The notes: generated from the sequence alone by a model not told the origin. Counted from the stretch's first letter, positions 42,187 through 51,423 are shown. The stretch: 64,000 nt of DNA from Litchfieldia stipae (GCF_014837155.1 NZ_JACYHA010000001.1:248001-312000); one strand, 5' to 3'. Made by a program: numbers and translations.

Positions 42187-42699
42187 ATGAAGGTTTATAT
42201 GACACAAGGGACTCCAGAGTATTTAATAAAGCTTGTAAATACCCATCCCAATGAAGCCATCTTTATTTTCCAAAATGATGAACGAGGATTGCTTATCCAT
42301 GAAACGAGTGGACCTACTCTGTTCAGTGAACCGCGAACATATGAAGTGGTTGATTCAGTTGGAGAACTTATAAATGAGGCATTCGTTGTCTGTAATAATA
42401 TACCTGTTACTGATGAAGGAAGACCCGTTTTTGAATATCGCTTTAAAAACAGAGCTGGTTCAATTGAAAAAGAACCGGGATTTATCGCCATACGTGTTCT
42501 ACGTCCACTGAATAGTGATACCTATATTATTATGACTCTCTGGGAGAATGAAGAAGATTTTAAAAAATGGAAGCAATCTAAGGCATTTGAACATGCACAT
42601 AAACAAAAAAAGACACCGAAAGAAGCTAGCATTGAAAAAACTCATTACCCACGCCCATCGTATGTAACCACTTTTTCAACATATATTGAAGAAAATTAA
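42187..42699 (+). CDS. hmoB: Heme-degrading monooxygenase HmoB
   Basis: A protein of 170 residues whose C-terminal half is an ABM (antibiotic-biosynthesis-monooxygenase) domain: GFIAIRVLRPLNSDTYIIMTLWENEEDFKKWKQSKAFEHAHK, with the family's F-x-x-W and heme-ligand histidine region. The N-terminal 90 residues are an extra beta-rich extension, as in B. subtilis HmoB (YhgC). It opens the heme ring and releases iron. Its position beside pbpF and hemE/hemH agrees with B. subtilis. AAGGAG precedes the ATG, and a strong terminator follows. Confidence 0.9.
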   Translation: MKVYMTQGTPEYLIKLVNTHPNEAIFIFQNDERGLLIHETSGPTLFSEPRTYEVVDSVGELINEAFVVCNNIPVTDEGRPVFEYRFKNRAGSIEKEPGFIAIRVLRPLNSDTYIIMTLWENEEDFKKWKQSKAFEHAHKQKKTPKEASIEKTHYPRPSYVTTFSTYIEEN

Positions 42700-42711
42700 A
42701 ATAATCATAGA

Positions 42712-42744
42712 AAACGGAGGGAATACCCTCCGTTCTTTTTTTCG
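42712..42744 (+). terminator. Terminator of hmoB
   Basis: AACGGAGGG pairs with CCCTCCGTT around AATA, followed by CTTTTTTTC. Confidence 0.9.
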
Positions 42745-42889
42745 ACAATCTTCGTGACTATTTCCAAGGAAATGCCACATTCTGTATAGAAGTGATTTCG
42801 TCCATTTTTCAAGTTTTATGTTGTTAGTTTGTGAATATAATTCAGTGAAGACCCATAGTAAGAACATTTAATTGAGAGGAGGATATTAG

Positions 42890-43912
42890 TTGGTAAAAAC
42901 AATTGAGCCATCATTTGTTGCTGAATGCGTGTCAACTTCTGTATCAAAGAAACACATATATGGTGCTGTATTATGTGTTGAAAGTGGGGACAATAATTTA
43001 TCACTCCTATACGGAGCTGGGAATCTAACTAAAAATAAACCTTATTTTATTGCAAGTGTAACTAAATTATATGTAACAACTGTAATACTTAAATTAAGAT
43101 CAGAAGGCCACTTACAATTAGACAATAAAATCTCCGAATATTTTTCAGATGAAACCCTACACGAACTCCACATATATAAGGGTAAAGACTACTCCAAAGA
43201 TATAACTATCAAACATTTAATGTCCAATACGTCTGGAATACCTGACTACTTTTCCTCTGATGCGGTGAAGGAATTAGTGGCAGGAAAAGATCAAAGTTGG
43301 GGCTTTGATAGAGTAATAGAAAGTGCCAAACAAAAAAATCGTAAATTTGCACCTGGAAAAAAGACTCAATACTCTGATACAAATTTTCAACTTTTAGGTA
43401 GAATTATTGAAACAATAATAAAAAAAGATATCCATACGGTTTTCAAAGAATATATTTTTAACGAACTGAATTTAGTGGATACGTACTTATTTGAGGATGT
43501 GGATGACACTCAACCTGCCACTATGTATTATAAAGACAAGGAACTCCATCTACCCAAATATATGTCATCTATTGGACCAGAAGGCGGTATTGTATCAACT
43601 GCGAAGGAATCTATGGTATTTTTAAAGGCATTTTTTAATGGACATTTCTTTCCGAAAGAATATTTCATAGAACTTAAAGATTGGAAACTCCTATTTGGCC
43701 CAGGATTATTCTTTTATGGGGTTGGAATTGCAAATCAACCTATATCTATAAAAGAATTAAAAAGTGGTTTGATAGGGCATTGGGGGCAAACAGGAGCTTT
43801 TTCATTTTACCATCCAGGGACTGACCTATATTTTACAGGAACGACTAATCAATTTTTTGGGCAAAATGCCGCAGCGGGGATGATGTTAAAATTAATCAAA
43901 AATAAGAAGTGA
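42890..43912 (+). CDS. Serine hydrolase of the beta-lactamase/class C family
   Basis: A protein of 340 residues from the beta-lactamase-related (PF00144) family. The nucleophile motif is SVTK (Ser56, Lys59), the second motif YSDTNF (Tyr161), and a HWGQTGAF block stands for the third motif. HLMSNTSGIPDYF is a further signature. There is no signal peptide, so it is likely cytoplasmic and an esterase or peptidase rather than a drug-resistance enzyme. The start is TTG 42890 after GGAGGAT. It is not part of the conserved hmo/hem block and marks the beginning of an accessory stretch. Confidence 0.85.
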   Translation: MVKTIEPSFVAECVSTSVSKKHIYGAVLCVESGDNNLSLLYGAGNLTKNKPYFIASVTKLYVTTVILKLRSEGHLQLDNKISEYFSDETLHELHIYKGKDYSKDITIKHLMSNTSGIPDYFSSDAVKELVAGKDQSWGFDRVIESAKQKNRKFAPGKKTQYSDTNFQLLGRIIETIIKKDIHTVFKEYIFNELNLVDTYLFEDVDDTQPATMYYKDKELHLPKYMSSIGPEGGIVSTAKESMVFLKAFFNGHFFPKEYFIELKDWKLLFGPGLFFYGVGIANQPISIKELKSGLIGHWGQTGAFSFYHPGTDLYFTGTTNQFFGQNAAAGMMLKLIKNKK

Positions 43913-43994
43913 AGAGTATATATCTAATTTGGATTAATCAGACCAAGACGCTTCCCAGCCGCTCTTCAGAACATAAATCCTTGCTAAATATAAC

Positions 43995-44034
43995 AGCGGA
44001 AGGTGATAACACCTTCCGCTATGCTTTTTATTTT
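43995..44034. terminator. Terminator after the serine hydrolase gene
   Basis: AGCGGAAGGTG pairs with CACCTTCCGCT around ATAA, followed on the plus strand by CTTTTTATTTT. It also lies just past the stop of the convergent lipoprotein gene. Confidence 0.85.
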
Positions 44035-44447
44035 AATCGCTGTTCAATTACAGCAGTTGGAAAATAATCCCCATATTCATTTGTTTCTTTCTCCGAATGA
44101 TTCATACTTATTGTACCTACATCTACAAATTCAACAGTCAAGGTTTCCCAATCATCACGTTTTAACAACTCGTCTGACAGCTGGCTATACCTATTTACTG
44201 CTAAAACATCAGCTTCAAACAACTCACCTGGAGCGATTTCTATCATTGCTTTAATTTCTCCATTTTCTACTTCTACACTTATTAATTTATCTTGTGCCCC
44301 AAGAGATGTATAATCAATCATTTCTTTAGCTTCCTCTAGACTGATACTCGTTTGTAGTTCCATAATTTCTTTATCTTGATCAGTCGTATCATTACAACCT
44401 GATACAACCATACTAAGAAAAAGCAAAACAAATATTCTCTTAAACAT
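44028..44447 (-). CDS. Small lipoprotein of unknown function
   Basis: An acidic protein of 139 residues with a lipoprotein signal: MFKRIFVLLFLSMVVSGC, with the lipid-modified cysteine at 18 (VVSGC). The mature part starts NDTTDQDKEIMELQTSIS and shows a mix of strands (LISVEVENGEIKAMIEIAP) with no motif I recognise. It should be anchored at the outside of the cell membrane. No operon partner is visible, and the GH120 gene 90 bp away reads in the same direction but lies upstream and is unlikely to be co-transcribed with certainty. Confidence 0.8.
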   Translation of the reverse strand: MFKRIFVLLFLSMVVSGCNDTTDQDKEIMELQTSISLEEAKEMIDYTSLGAQDKLISVEVENGEIKAMIEIAPGELFEADVLAVNRYSQLSDELLKRDDWETLTVEFVDVGTISMNHSEKETNEYGDYFPTAVIEQRLK

Positions 44448-44536
44448 TGATTTCCTCCTACAAAATACATTGTAGGTATATTCTCTTATATTTCAATAGC
44501 TTAATCAATGAATAGTAGAGATGATACAATAAATTC

Positions 44537-46459
44537 TTATCCCCAAACCTTCACATAATTTTCACCTTTTTGAAATTGAGCGATTGGCCCCAATACACTC
44601 CTTGCTTCTCGTTGATTACCCAGAAAATCGATATCCAGAATTAATTCACTTCCATCTGGGTTCTCAAATTCCGCATCAACTATACGTACTCTTTTTAACG
44701 TTTTTGTGGATGGAATGTCTCCAAGTAATCTCTCAAAATCTTCGGGTAGATTAAGATGGAGATATACTTCATTTCCAGACTCCACAATTTTAATTTGCGG
44801 ATTAAATTGATCTGCTTCGAGTTTCTCGTTTTCTCTTGCGAATGGTTTCGCACCATTGAAGTACGCATTACGGTTTATATACACTGGCTGTTCTACTTTA
44901 TTAAAGGACTGATGATCTCCATCTTCTTGATGTACAGTCTCGATATATTCCTCAAGAGATGTTGGATAACCATTATAGTGAGAGGTACCAACATTTTCTA
45001 GATTCACATCACCAATAAAGATATTGTTATAGAATCGATCATCTCCCCCGTATACTGGAGCAAAACCAGCCACTTCTGTACTATGCGGCACATGATATGG
45101 CGTTGCACGATCAAGCATTTTACGATGAACCATTTTTCCGCGAATGATATTGTTAATATAAGCTCCACCTTGTGCATGGTTATCTAGCGCATAGTCTGCG
45201 GTTAATATATTATGATCAACAATATATGGACCACTGCTCACCTCGACAAACAAGTCACGGTTATTCCGATAATACAAATTTCTGCTTACTCTTGTACCTT
45301 GTGTCTGCCAATCTAGCCAAGTTCCTAACGAACAATCATGAATACGATTATCATGAATTTGCACATCAATTGCTGCATGCAACTTAATACCAGCTATCTC
45401 ATGGCCATAGAACTCCCGCTTTAAAGCAATGTTATAAATATGATTATTATAAATTTCACTAAATACACAACCTAGGTGACCAACAATACCATTTTGACCA
45501 CAATCATAAATCGTATTATTACGAATAATATGGGAGCCGATTTTTTCTTTACTCCATCCTATTTGTCTAGCAGAAAAGACGGATTCTAATTGATATTGAT
45601 AGCCTGGCTTATCTTTACGGATCGTACGATAATTATGACCTGTCGAAGCCTCCTTACCAATACTAATCGCACTACATTTTGCATCATGGATAATGTTGTC
45701 CTCGATAATCCAGCCTTTACTCCAATGAGGCCCGATGAGTCCTGGCTGATCAGCTGTTGGTGGAGTCCAAGGAGTAGCTGCTTGAGCCATTTCAAAGCCT
45801 CTTACCGTAATATAATTAATGCCAACTTGTTCTGGATAAAAACACGCTTTTCGTACATTGATTTCAACTAATTCCTCATTAGGATTAGCGTCATGAAAAT
45901 TTGCATAGATGGTCGTATACTTTTCATCTACTTCCGCATACCAAACGTATTTCGTTTGTTCTTGGTTTGATACAGGTACAACCGTATTCGTCCAATGATC
46001 TAACACCTGCATTTTCACTTCAGGATTTTTCAACTGTTCAAAGGTTTCAGCCTCATAAAAAGACATACCATTTAAATAAACATCACCAAGATGTCTTCCA
46101 GGATTATACACAACCCAGTCACCGAAAATCTCTTCTTTGTATGGATTAAATTCACCGAAAAACGTATTAGCTAATTTGACTTCCCAAATCGTTCCGTCTA
46201 CTTGTTTCCAATCTTGAATTTGCTCTGAGCCTTTGATTACTACCTTTTCACCTACAGCTGCTTGATATGTAACTCTTCTATACTCACTTAATCCCGAATG
46301 CTTTGGTTTTACCCATTCACGATATTCTCCCTCATGGACAATAATTGTATCTCCTGCGACCGCAACAGAAGCGGCTTTATTGATCGTCAAGAACGGATTC
46401 TCTTTCGTTCCTTCAGCAGTATCAGAGCCATTCTTTGCAACATGATATTCAAAAGTCAT
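44537..46459 (-). CDS. GH120-family beta-xylosidase (right-handed beta-helix)
   Basis: A protein of 640 residues with no signal peptide, so probably intracellular, acting on xylo-oligosaccharides taken up by the cell. The opening YHVAKNGSDTAEGTKENPFLTINKAA is typical of right-handed beta-helix enzymes, and many parallel-helix turns follow (NIIHDAKCSAISIG, NTIYDCGQNGIVG). The block LDWQTQG…FVEVSSG gives Asp383 and Glu406, 23 residues apart, exactly the spacing of the nucleophile Asp382 and acid/base Glu405 that I recall for the GH120 xylosidase XylC. The length also fits. The divergent AraC gene is the likely regulator. It is the only sugar-processing gene in this cluster. Confidence 0.82.
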   Translation of the reverse strand: MTFEYHVAKNGSDTAEGTKENPFLTINKAASVAVAGDTIIVHEGEYREWVKPKHSGLSEYRRVTYQAAVGEKVVIKGSEQIQDWKQVDGTIWEVKLANTFFGEFNPYKEEIFGDWVVYNPGRHLGDVYLNGMSFYEAETFEQLKNPEVKMQVLDHWTNTVVPVSNQEQTKYVWYAEVDEKYTTIYANFHDANPNEELVEINVRKACFYPEQVGINYITVRGFEMAQAATPWTPPTADQPGLIGPHWSKGWIIEDNIIHDAKCSAISIGKEASTGHNYRTIRKDKPGYQYQLESVFSARQIGWSKEKIGSHIIRNNTIYDCGQNGIVGHLGCVFSEIYNNHIYNIALKREFYGHEIAGIKLHAAIDVQIHDNRIHDCSLGTWLDWQTQGTRVSRNLYYRNNRDLFVEVSSGPYIVDHNILTADYALDNHAQGGAYINNIIRGKMVHRKMLDRATPYHVPHSTEVAGFAPVYGGDDRFYNNIFIGDVNLENVGTSHYNGYPTSLEEYIETVHQEDGDHQSFNKVEQPVYINRNAYFNGAKPFARENEKLEADQFNPQIKIVESGNEVYLHLNLPEDFERLLGDIPSTKTLKRVRIVDAEFENPDGSELILDIDFLGNQREARSVLGPIAQFQKGENYVKVWG

Positions 46460-46487
46460 TTTAGTTCCTCCTTCATATAATCACAGC

Positions 46488-46518
46488 TAGCTTTATTATA
46501 GGAGTAAAACTAAAGCTA
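46488..46518. promoter_or_regulatory. Inverted repeat between the xylosidase and AraC genes
   Basis: TAGCTTTA (46488-46495) and TAAAGCTA (46511-46518) form an exact 8-bp dyad with a 15-bp spacer. The minus-strand -10 box TATAAT (46495-46500) of the xylosidase lies at one arm, and its -35 is weak, as expected for an AraC-activated promoter. A plus-strand TATAAT at 46537-46542 serves the AraC gene. Confidence 0.6.
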
Positions 46519-46583
46519 TTTCTATTCAAAACATAGTATAATGTAAGACAATATTGGTGTTTATTTTCAGGAGGGTGAAACTT

Positions 46584-47339
46584 ATGTTTTTTTTCGAGCA
46601 TCATGGTGTTGAGGAAAAAGAATCTTTTCAAACTTTTAAATCAGTTAATCAAACCTTTCCTTTACACTTTCACCGTGCTTACGAGCTTATCTTCGTCAAT
46701 GAGGGAGAATTGATTGTTACGATTGACCATAAAGAGTATATAATGCACCAAAATGACATCGCTTTCATTTTTAATAATCAAATGCATGAGTTTAAAACAT
46801 TGAATCAGTCCGATATTACAATTGTTATCTTTTCACCTGAATTAATTGGGCATTTTTTTATGAAATATAAGGGCTATGTTCCTGAAAATAATGTTATTCA
46901 CATAAATGATATCCCCAATTTAACTATACTAGATTCGATATATCGTCAAAAAAGCTTTCTATATGATATTTGTGGAAGACTCGTCGATCATACATCATTC
47001 ATTCCAGTAGAGCATTCATCTAAAACAAAAGTCTTACATAAAATTCTACTTTATGTTGATCAAAATTATAGTGAGGATTGCACACTAAAGGTAATTTCTA
47101 AACAATTACAATACGATTATGCTTACTTGTCAAAACTCTTTATTCAGATGGCAAACATGAGTTTCACTGAATACTTGAATCATTATCGAATATCACAGGC
47201 TTGTTATCTATTAAAAAATAGTCAGCAATCTATTAGTGAAATTGCATTAAATTGTGGTTATAATAACCTGCGATCGTTCAATCGTAATTTTAAAAGAGTA
47301 ACTAACCACTCACCTAGTGGATTTAGAGAATTATCGTAA
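46584..47339 (+). CDS. AraC-family activator, probable regulator of the xylosidase
   Basis: A protein of 251 residues. The N-terminal cupin sensor has FPLHFHRAYELIFVNEGELIVTIDHKEYIMHQNDIAFI; the C-terminal double HTH has YDYAYLSKLFIQMANMSFTEYLNHYRISQACYLL and SISEIALNCGYNNLRSFNRNFKRVTNHSPSGFRE, the AraC signature. I start at ATG 46584 after AGGAGGGTG; the frame to 46554 has no ribosome site. It is divergent from the GH120 gene with 125 bp between starts, containing an inverted repeat, so it likely senses a xylo-oligosaccharide. This regulatory role is inferred. Confidence 0.88.
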   Translation: MFFFEHHGVEEKESFQTFKSVNQTFPLHFHRAYELIFVNEGELIVTIDHKEYIMHQNDIAFIFNNQMHEFKTLNQSDITIVIFSPELIGHFFMKYKGYVPENNVIHINDIPNLTILDSIYRQKSFLYDICGRLVDHTSFIPVEHSSKTKVLHKILLYVDQNYSEDCTLKVISKQLQYDYAYLSKLFIQMANMSFTEYLNHYRISQACYLLKNSQQSISEIALNCGYNNLRSFNRNFKRVTNHSPSGFRELS

Positions 47340-47478
47340 TACATAGCTTACAGTGCGCCTGCATCACAATAACTAATACAAAATTAAATGAATCTCTTTT
47401 CCTTCCTTACCTACCTGACCCCCAAATACAGAATCTTATTTCCGTATTTTTATATAAACTACAGAAGGAGAGGAAGTT

Positions 47479-47625
47479 ATGATTAAACGAACATTGAAGC
47501 TTGACCATGAAGAAATTGATAAACTCCTTGAATTCATTGATAAAGATCGATTTAAGGATATAAAATGGACATTTGTAACTGAAGAGGAAATGGAATCTTT
47601 ATTAGATAACCCTCACGCATTATGA
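47479..47625 (+). CDS. Small acidic protein, 48 residues
   Basis: A short reading frame, MIKRTLKLDHEEIDKLLEFI…, preceded by GAAGGAGAGG at good spacing. It has two amphipathic helices and an acidic end (TEEEMESLLDN), no membrane span, and no family that I recognise. A terminator-like hairpin (GGCTGAA/TTCAGCC then TTTTC) follows at 47697, so the small gene appears to be its own unit. Confidence 0.55.
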   Translation: MIKRTLKLDHEEIDKLLEFIDKDRFKDIKWTFVTEEEMESLLDNPHAL

Positions 47626-47696
47626 ACGAACATCGCATACATGTAATACTTACTAATGATTTTCTCATGAAAACAATACCTAAATATCTTCATTTG

Positions 47697-47738
47697 GCTG
47701 AAGGTGAGTTCAAAAGCTCTCTTTCAGCCTTTTCTTTT
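47697..47738 (+). terminator. Terminator after the 48-residue gene
   Basis: GGCTGAAGGTGAG pairs with CTCTCTTTCAGCC (one bulge) around a short loop, then TTTTC. Confidence 0.7.
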
Positions 47739-47848
47739 CTAATCGTTATAGGGAGTATTTTTATAGTACCAGCTATTAATACTTGGTATTATTGTGAAAA
47801 TTCAGTATAATATTAGTATTCCAGCTATTAGAAGGGACTGAAGAGTAT

Positions 47849-48697
47849 ATGGAAAGGAAAGTGGCTTTTGTAACAGATAGCACTGTATATTTATCAAAGG
47901 AGCTACAAGAACATCCTGATGTATATGTGGTACCTATTGTAGTAATATCAGAGGGGCGTGAGTACGAGGATGGGATTGACTTATCATCTGAACAGTTATA
48001 TGACATCATCCGTAACAACAAAGAAGTCCCTAAAACATCGCAGCCATCAGTCGGACGATTTGTTCAATTATATGAACAACTACAAAAAGAGTATGATTAT
48101 GTGATTTCAATTCATGTCTCGAGTAAATTAAGTGGCACTGTATCAAGTGCAGCTGCTGCAACAAATCATGTTGATTTAGAGATTGAAATCATTGATTCCC
48201 TTTCTATTTCATACGGAATGAGTGAACTTATTCTTAAAGGCATACAATTAATTGAACAAAATCTAGAAATAAAGGATGTAGTTACCCAACTAAAAAAACA
48301 AGTAGCAACCTGCAATAATTTTGTTTTAATTAGCCAATTAGAGCAATTATATAAGGGTGGAAGAATGTCAGGGGCACAATTTTTACTTGGTAATCTCCTT
48401 CAAATAAGACCAATTCTTACGATTAACCCTGAAGGAGAGCTTGGATTATTTGATCGTGTTCGATCAGAAAAGAAAGCGTTATCAAAAATAATCGAATTAT
48501 TAAAACAATCTTGTGAAGAGCATCATGTGAAACAAATTGGCATCATGCACGGCCAATTTCTAGAAAAGGCAATGGAAATAAAGCAAAAAATAGAAGAAGT
48601 AATTCCAGAAATTCATATTGTTATAGGAGAGGTTAGCTCCTCCATTGCTGTTCATGCAGGAGAAGGAGCAATCGCTCTATTTTGGTATCAGGAATAG
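47849..48697 (+). CDS. DegV-family fatty-acid-binding protein
   Basis: A protein of 282 residues. The opening VAFVTDSTVYLSKELQEHPDVYVVPIVVI…YEDGIDLSSEQLY, then PKTSQPSVGRFVQLYEQL, and LEQLYKGGRMSGAQFLLGNLLQIRPIL are the DegV fold. These proteins bind fatty acids and in some bacteria present them to a kinase for uptake into membrane lipid (FakB role). No fakA-type kinase gene is near. It begins 17 bases after a purine-rich stretch with AGAAGGG; the ATG is at 47849. A bidirectional terminator follows. Confidence 0.92.
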   Translation: MERKVAFVTDSTVYLSKELQEHPDVYVVPIVVISEGREYEDGIDLSSEQLYDIIRNNKEVPKTSQPSVGRFVQLYEQLQKEYDYVISIHVSSKLSGTVSSAAAATNHVDLEIEIIDSLSISYGMSELILKGIQLIEQNLEIKDVVTQLKKQVATCNNFVLISQLEQLYKGGRMSGAQFLLGNLLQIRPILTINPEGELGLFDRVRSEKKALSKIIELLKQSCEEHHVKQIGIMHGQFLEKAMEIKQKIEEVIPEIHIVIGEVSSSIAVHAGEGAIALFWYQE

Positions 48698-48703
48698 CTT
48701 AAT

Positions 48704-48745
48704 GAAAACAAAAAGCGCAGGCTCAATTAAACTGAACCTGCGCCT
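48704..48745. terminator. Bidirectional terminator between degV and the TraB-like gene
   Basis: AAGCGCAGGCTC pairs with GAACCTGCGCCTT (one mismatch) across a 10-base loop between convergent genes. Confidence 0.75.
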
Positions 48746-48753
48746 TATCATTT

Positions 48754-49923
48754 CTAAAATAAATTCTCTATAAACACTCTTATGACATCTGCTCCACCAA
48801 TAAATGTCCCTAGAGAGCTACCAATGTTCGCTAAAACAACAATTAACAGAATGCGACTCACCTTGTTTCTCCAAAATCCTTTTACACTAAATACATCCTC
48901 TGAAATGGTTTCAAAGTCCTTCACACTTGGTCTACGGATATAAGCCTGTGTTAGTCCAGCAAACCACCCCGCTGCTAGAAGTGGATTTAAAGACGTAATT
49001 GGCGCCGCCAAAAAGGCTGTAAGTATCGTAAGTGGATGCCCCATCGCAATTGCCGCTCCTATTGCAGATAAAGAGCCATTCCATAATATCCAGCTAATGG
49101 TTTGAGAAAGACCAGCAGATGGATTAGCAATAAATGTATAAGCAATAATCGCTAAAATCAGAACTGGAATACTCCACCCAATAATCTTAGGAAGCTTTGA
49201 TTTAGGAGGTAACGTTGTTAAGCTAGCAATATCTTGTTCTTTTTTGATTTCTTCTTTAATCCCTGGTACATGAGCTGCCCCTAACACGGCAACTATTTTC
49301 TCCCCTGGTGCATGTTTAATTTTATGAGCTAGGTACTGGTCTCGCTCATCAATTAAAGGTGTTTTTAAACGCGGAAATGTTTCCGTGAATTCATTTAGCA
49401 GTGAGTTAATCATGTCCTGGTTTTTCATTTTTTCTAATTCTTCTTCTGAAATAGTTTCTTTACTAAATATGCTAGCAACAACCTGACTCAAAAGGATTGC
49501 CTTTCCCTTCAGTCCAATACTACCCCAGATTCTTGCAAATGTAATTTGAATATTTCGGTCAGCTAAGACAAGCTTCGCGCCTGTTTCCTTTGCTGATTCA
49601 ATTCCCTGGATCATTTCTTGTCCAGCTTTGATATCTAATTGATTAGCCATTCGGTTTTGAAAGGAAGAAATGGCCAAATTGATTAACAGCAATGAAGCCT
49701 TTTTCTGTTTAATCACCTGAATAATATCCATGTCCTTCCACTTACTACCTTCAATAATCGACTGGTACCTTTGTTGATCTAATTCAACACAAACAGAATC
49801 AGGTCTTTCCGCTTCAATCACTTCTTTAACCTGTTCTGCACTATGTTTTGATACATGCGCAGTTCCAATAAGTATATACTCTTTTCCATCTAACTGAATT
49901 CTCGTAATGTTTTCCTCAACCAT
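48754..49923 (-). CDS. TraB/PrgY family membrane protein
   Basis: A protein of 389 residues. The N-terminal 240 residues form the TraB domain: ITRIQLDGKEYILIGTAHVSKHSAEQVKEVIEAERPDSVCVELDQQRYQSI, KLVLADRNIQITFAR, and VAVLGAAHVPGIKEEI. These GTAHVS, ExDxxR and GAAHVPG elements are the active-site-like motifs of the family, which includes the pheromone-inhibitor protein TraB and relatives. About four or five membrane spans follow (roughly 248-390). Its biological role in Bacillus is unknown. It is convergent with degV. Confidence 0.88.
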   Translation of the reverse strand: MVEENITRIQLDGKEYILIGTAHVSKHSAEQVKEVIEAERPDSVCVELDQQRYQSIIEGSKWKDMDIIQVIKQKKASLLLINLAISSFQNRMANQLDIKAGQEMIQGIESAKETGAKLVLADRNIQITFARIWGSIGLKGKAILLSQVVASIFSKETISEEELEKMKNQDMINSLLNEFTETFPRLKTPLIDERDQYLAHKIKHAPGEKIVAVLGAAHVPGIKEEIKKEQDIASLTTLPPKSKLPKIIGWSIPVLILAIIAYTFIANPSAGLSQTISWILWNGSLSAIGAAIAMGHPLTILTAFLAAPITSLNPLLAAGWFAGLTQAYIRRPSVKDFETISEDVFSVKGFWRNKVSRILLIVVLANIGSSLGTFIGGADVIRVFIENLF

Positions 49924-50030
49924 AGATACCTTCCTTTAATAGGCCAACATGCCATCTATTAAAACAATCATCATCAAATACTTTTTCATTTGTCTATTAT
50001 AGCATGAACCATCATGTGAATGGACGACTA

Positions 50031-50645
50031 TTATGATTTGTTCCTGGCTAATCCTTGCTTCAACATATTGATTTCCATTCTATAGTTGTTCAAGGCTTCC
50101 TCGTTGGACAAATCTTTTGCGAATCTCTCTACGAAATTTCGAAAAGTGACAGATGAGATAATTTGAATCACATAATATAATTCTTTCTCTTCATTTATAT
50201 TTAAAGTATCTTTATTGATATAAGAGCTGATTTCCTGAAAGCTCCTACTTGCACTATGATGATCCCTAAAAATACCAGAAAACTTGTCTTCAACCTTGTA
50301 GGTCATATTCAAGAAGATATTCCTCAACAAGTAGAAGTTCTCTTCTTCTTCGATGATTAATGTAAACACTTCTATCATCGTTTCAAATAAATCCCCTTGA
50401 TGCTTTTTCAATATGGTGACAAATTGGTTATTCAAATCAAATACAAATTCACTTATTAAAAAGTAATAGGCATCTTCCTTGTCCTCAAAGTATTGATAAA
50501 AACTCCCACGAGGTATTTTTGCTTGCTTGACGATATTGCTTATAGATGCTTCATAAAAAGGAACTCGAGAGAACTCTTTCTTTGCTGCTTGAATTAGTTT
50601 TTGTTTCTTATCGTCAGGTAAATTATGGAATGTTATTTTCGGCAA
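50031..50645 (-). CDS. TetR-family transcriptional regulator, in operon with an alarmone synthetase
   Basis: A protein of 204 residues with an N-terminal TetR HTH (KLIQAAKKEFSRVPFYEASISNIVKQAKIPRGSFYQYFEDKEDAYYFL) and a helical ligand-binding domain. I start at the TTG at 50645, placed 6 bases after AGGAGGTG; the in-frame GTG at 50654 lies inside that ribosome site. It starts 25 bp after the small alarmone synthetase gene, so both should be co-transcribed from the promoter at about 51520. That promoter holds two nearly identical palindromes, the natural autoregulatory targets. The position is near B. subtilis yhgD, but orthology is not established. Its ligand is unknown. Confidence 0.88.
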   Translation of the reverse strand: MPKITFHNLPDDKKQKLIQAAKKEFSRVPFYEASISNIVKQAKIPRGSFYQYFEDKEDAYYFLISEFVFDLNNQFVTILKKHQGDLFETMIEVFTLIIEEEENFYLLRNIFLNMTYKVEDKFSGIFRDHHSASRSFQEISSYINKDTLNINEEKELYYVIQIISSVTFRNFVERFAKDLSNEEALNNYRMEINMLKQGLARNKS

Positions 50646-50670
50646 GATTGACACCTCCTACTTAAATGAT

Positions 50671-51423
50671 TTATTTCATATTTAACTTATCAGTGTTTAG
50701 GTTTAAGAACATACTTGGAAGATTGAGCTTCATGTTATCAATTAGTAGCTCACCAAAACTCTCTTCATTACCTAATTCTGCTTTCAACGTGTTCATTTCC
50801 TTATGAATTTTCTCCATTTTTATATCAAGTAATGCCGCGGATTCTGCTGCTTCCTTCAATTCATCCTTCATACTCTTAGGTATTTCTTTGTTGTATTTAT
50901 AATAGATTTTGTGTTCAAGACTCGCCCAAAAATCCATGGCAATTGTACGAATTTGAATTTCCACATAGATTTGCTCTTCTCGGTCTGACATGAAGATAGG
51001 AATTTCAATAATTAAATGGAGACTTCGATATCCATTAGGTTTTGGATTTTTAATATAGTCCTTGCATTCAATCACCTTGATGTCCTTCTGCTTCTCAAGC
51101 ATATTTTTAATCTCGTAAATATCAGAAATAAATGAGCAGTTGATCCGAATCCCAGCAATATCTCTGACATTTTCTTTGATTGATGGTAATGAAAGGCCAT
51201 ATCCCTTTTTTTGAACCTTTTTCAAAATACTTTCTGGTGTTTTAAGACGTGAACTGACGTGTTCAATTGGACTATAGTCATGGATAAACTCAAACTCTTG
51301 TTTTAATATATCAATTTTTGTATTCACTTCATCAAGGGCAAATTTATAGGCCATCATGAATCTGATTAGCTCTTTTTTTAGTTCTTTAATATTCAATAAT
51401 GGATTTGATTGTAGATTTTTCAC
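50671..51423 (-). CDS. Small alarmone synthetase (RelP/RelQ type, GTP pyrophosphokinase family)
   Basis: A protein of 250 residues made of a (p)ppGpp synthetase domain with no HD hydrolase or C-terminal regulatory domains. Key motifs are SRLKTPESILKK (58-69), VRDIAGIRI with the Mg-binding Asp88, KNPKPNGYRSLHLI (125-138), and VEIQIRTIAMDFWASLEHK (Glu155, Glu170). Family members YjbM and YwaC are about 210 residues; this one has an extra helical N-terminus and about 30 extra residues at the C-terminus. It would raise (p)ppGpp on command, here through a promoter apparently controlled by the TetR protein encoded downstream. Its relation to RelP versus RelQ is uncertain. Confidence 0.9.
   Translation of the reverse strand: MKNLQSNPLLNIKELKKELIRFMMAYKFALDEVNTKIDILKQEFEFIHDYSPIEHVSSRLKTPESILKKVQKKGYGLSLPSIKENVRDIAGIRINCSFISDIYEIKNMLEKQKDIKVIECKDYIKNPKPNGYRSLHLIIEIPIFMSDREEQIYVEIQIRTIAMDFWASLEHKIYYKYNKEIPKSMKDELKEAAESAALLDIKMEKIHKEMNTLKAELGNEESFGELLIDNMKLNLPSMFLNLNTDKLNMK

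Noticed and set aside
47622-47810. A 62-residue open frame overlapping the stop of the 48-residue gene
   Set aside because: It has no ribosome site and reads straight through the terminator hairpin at 47697, so it is not likely to be a gene.
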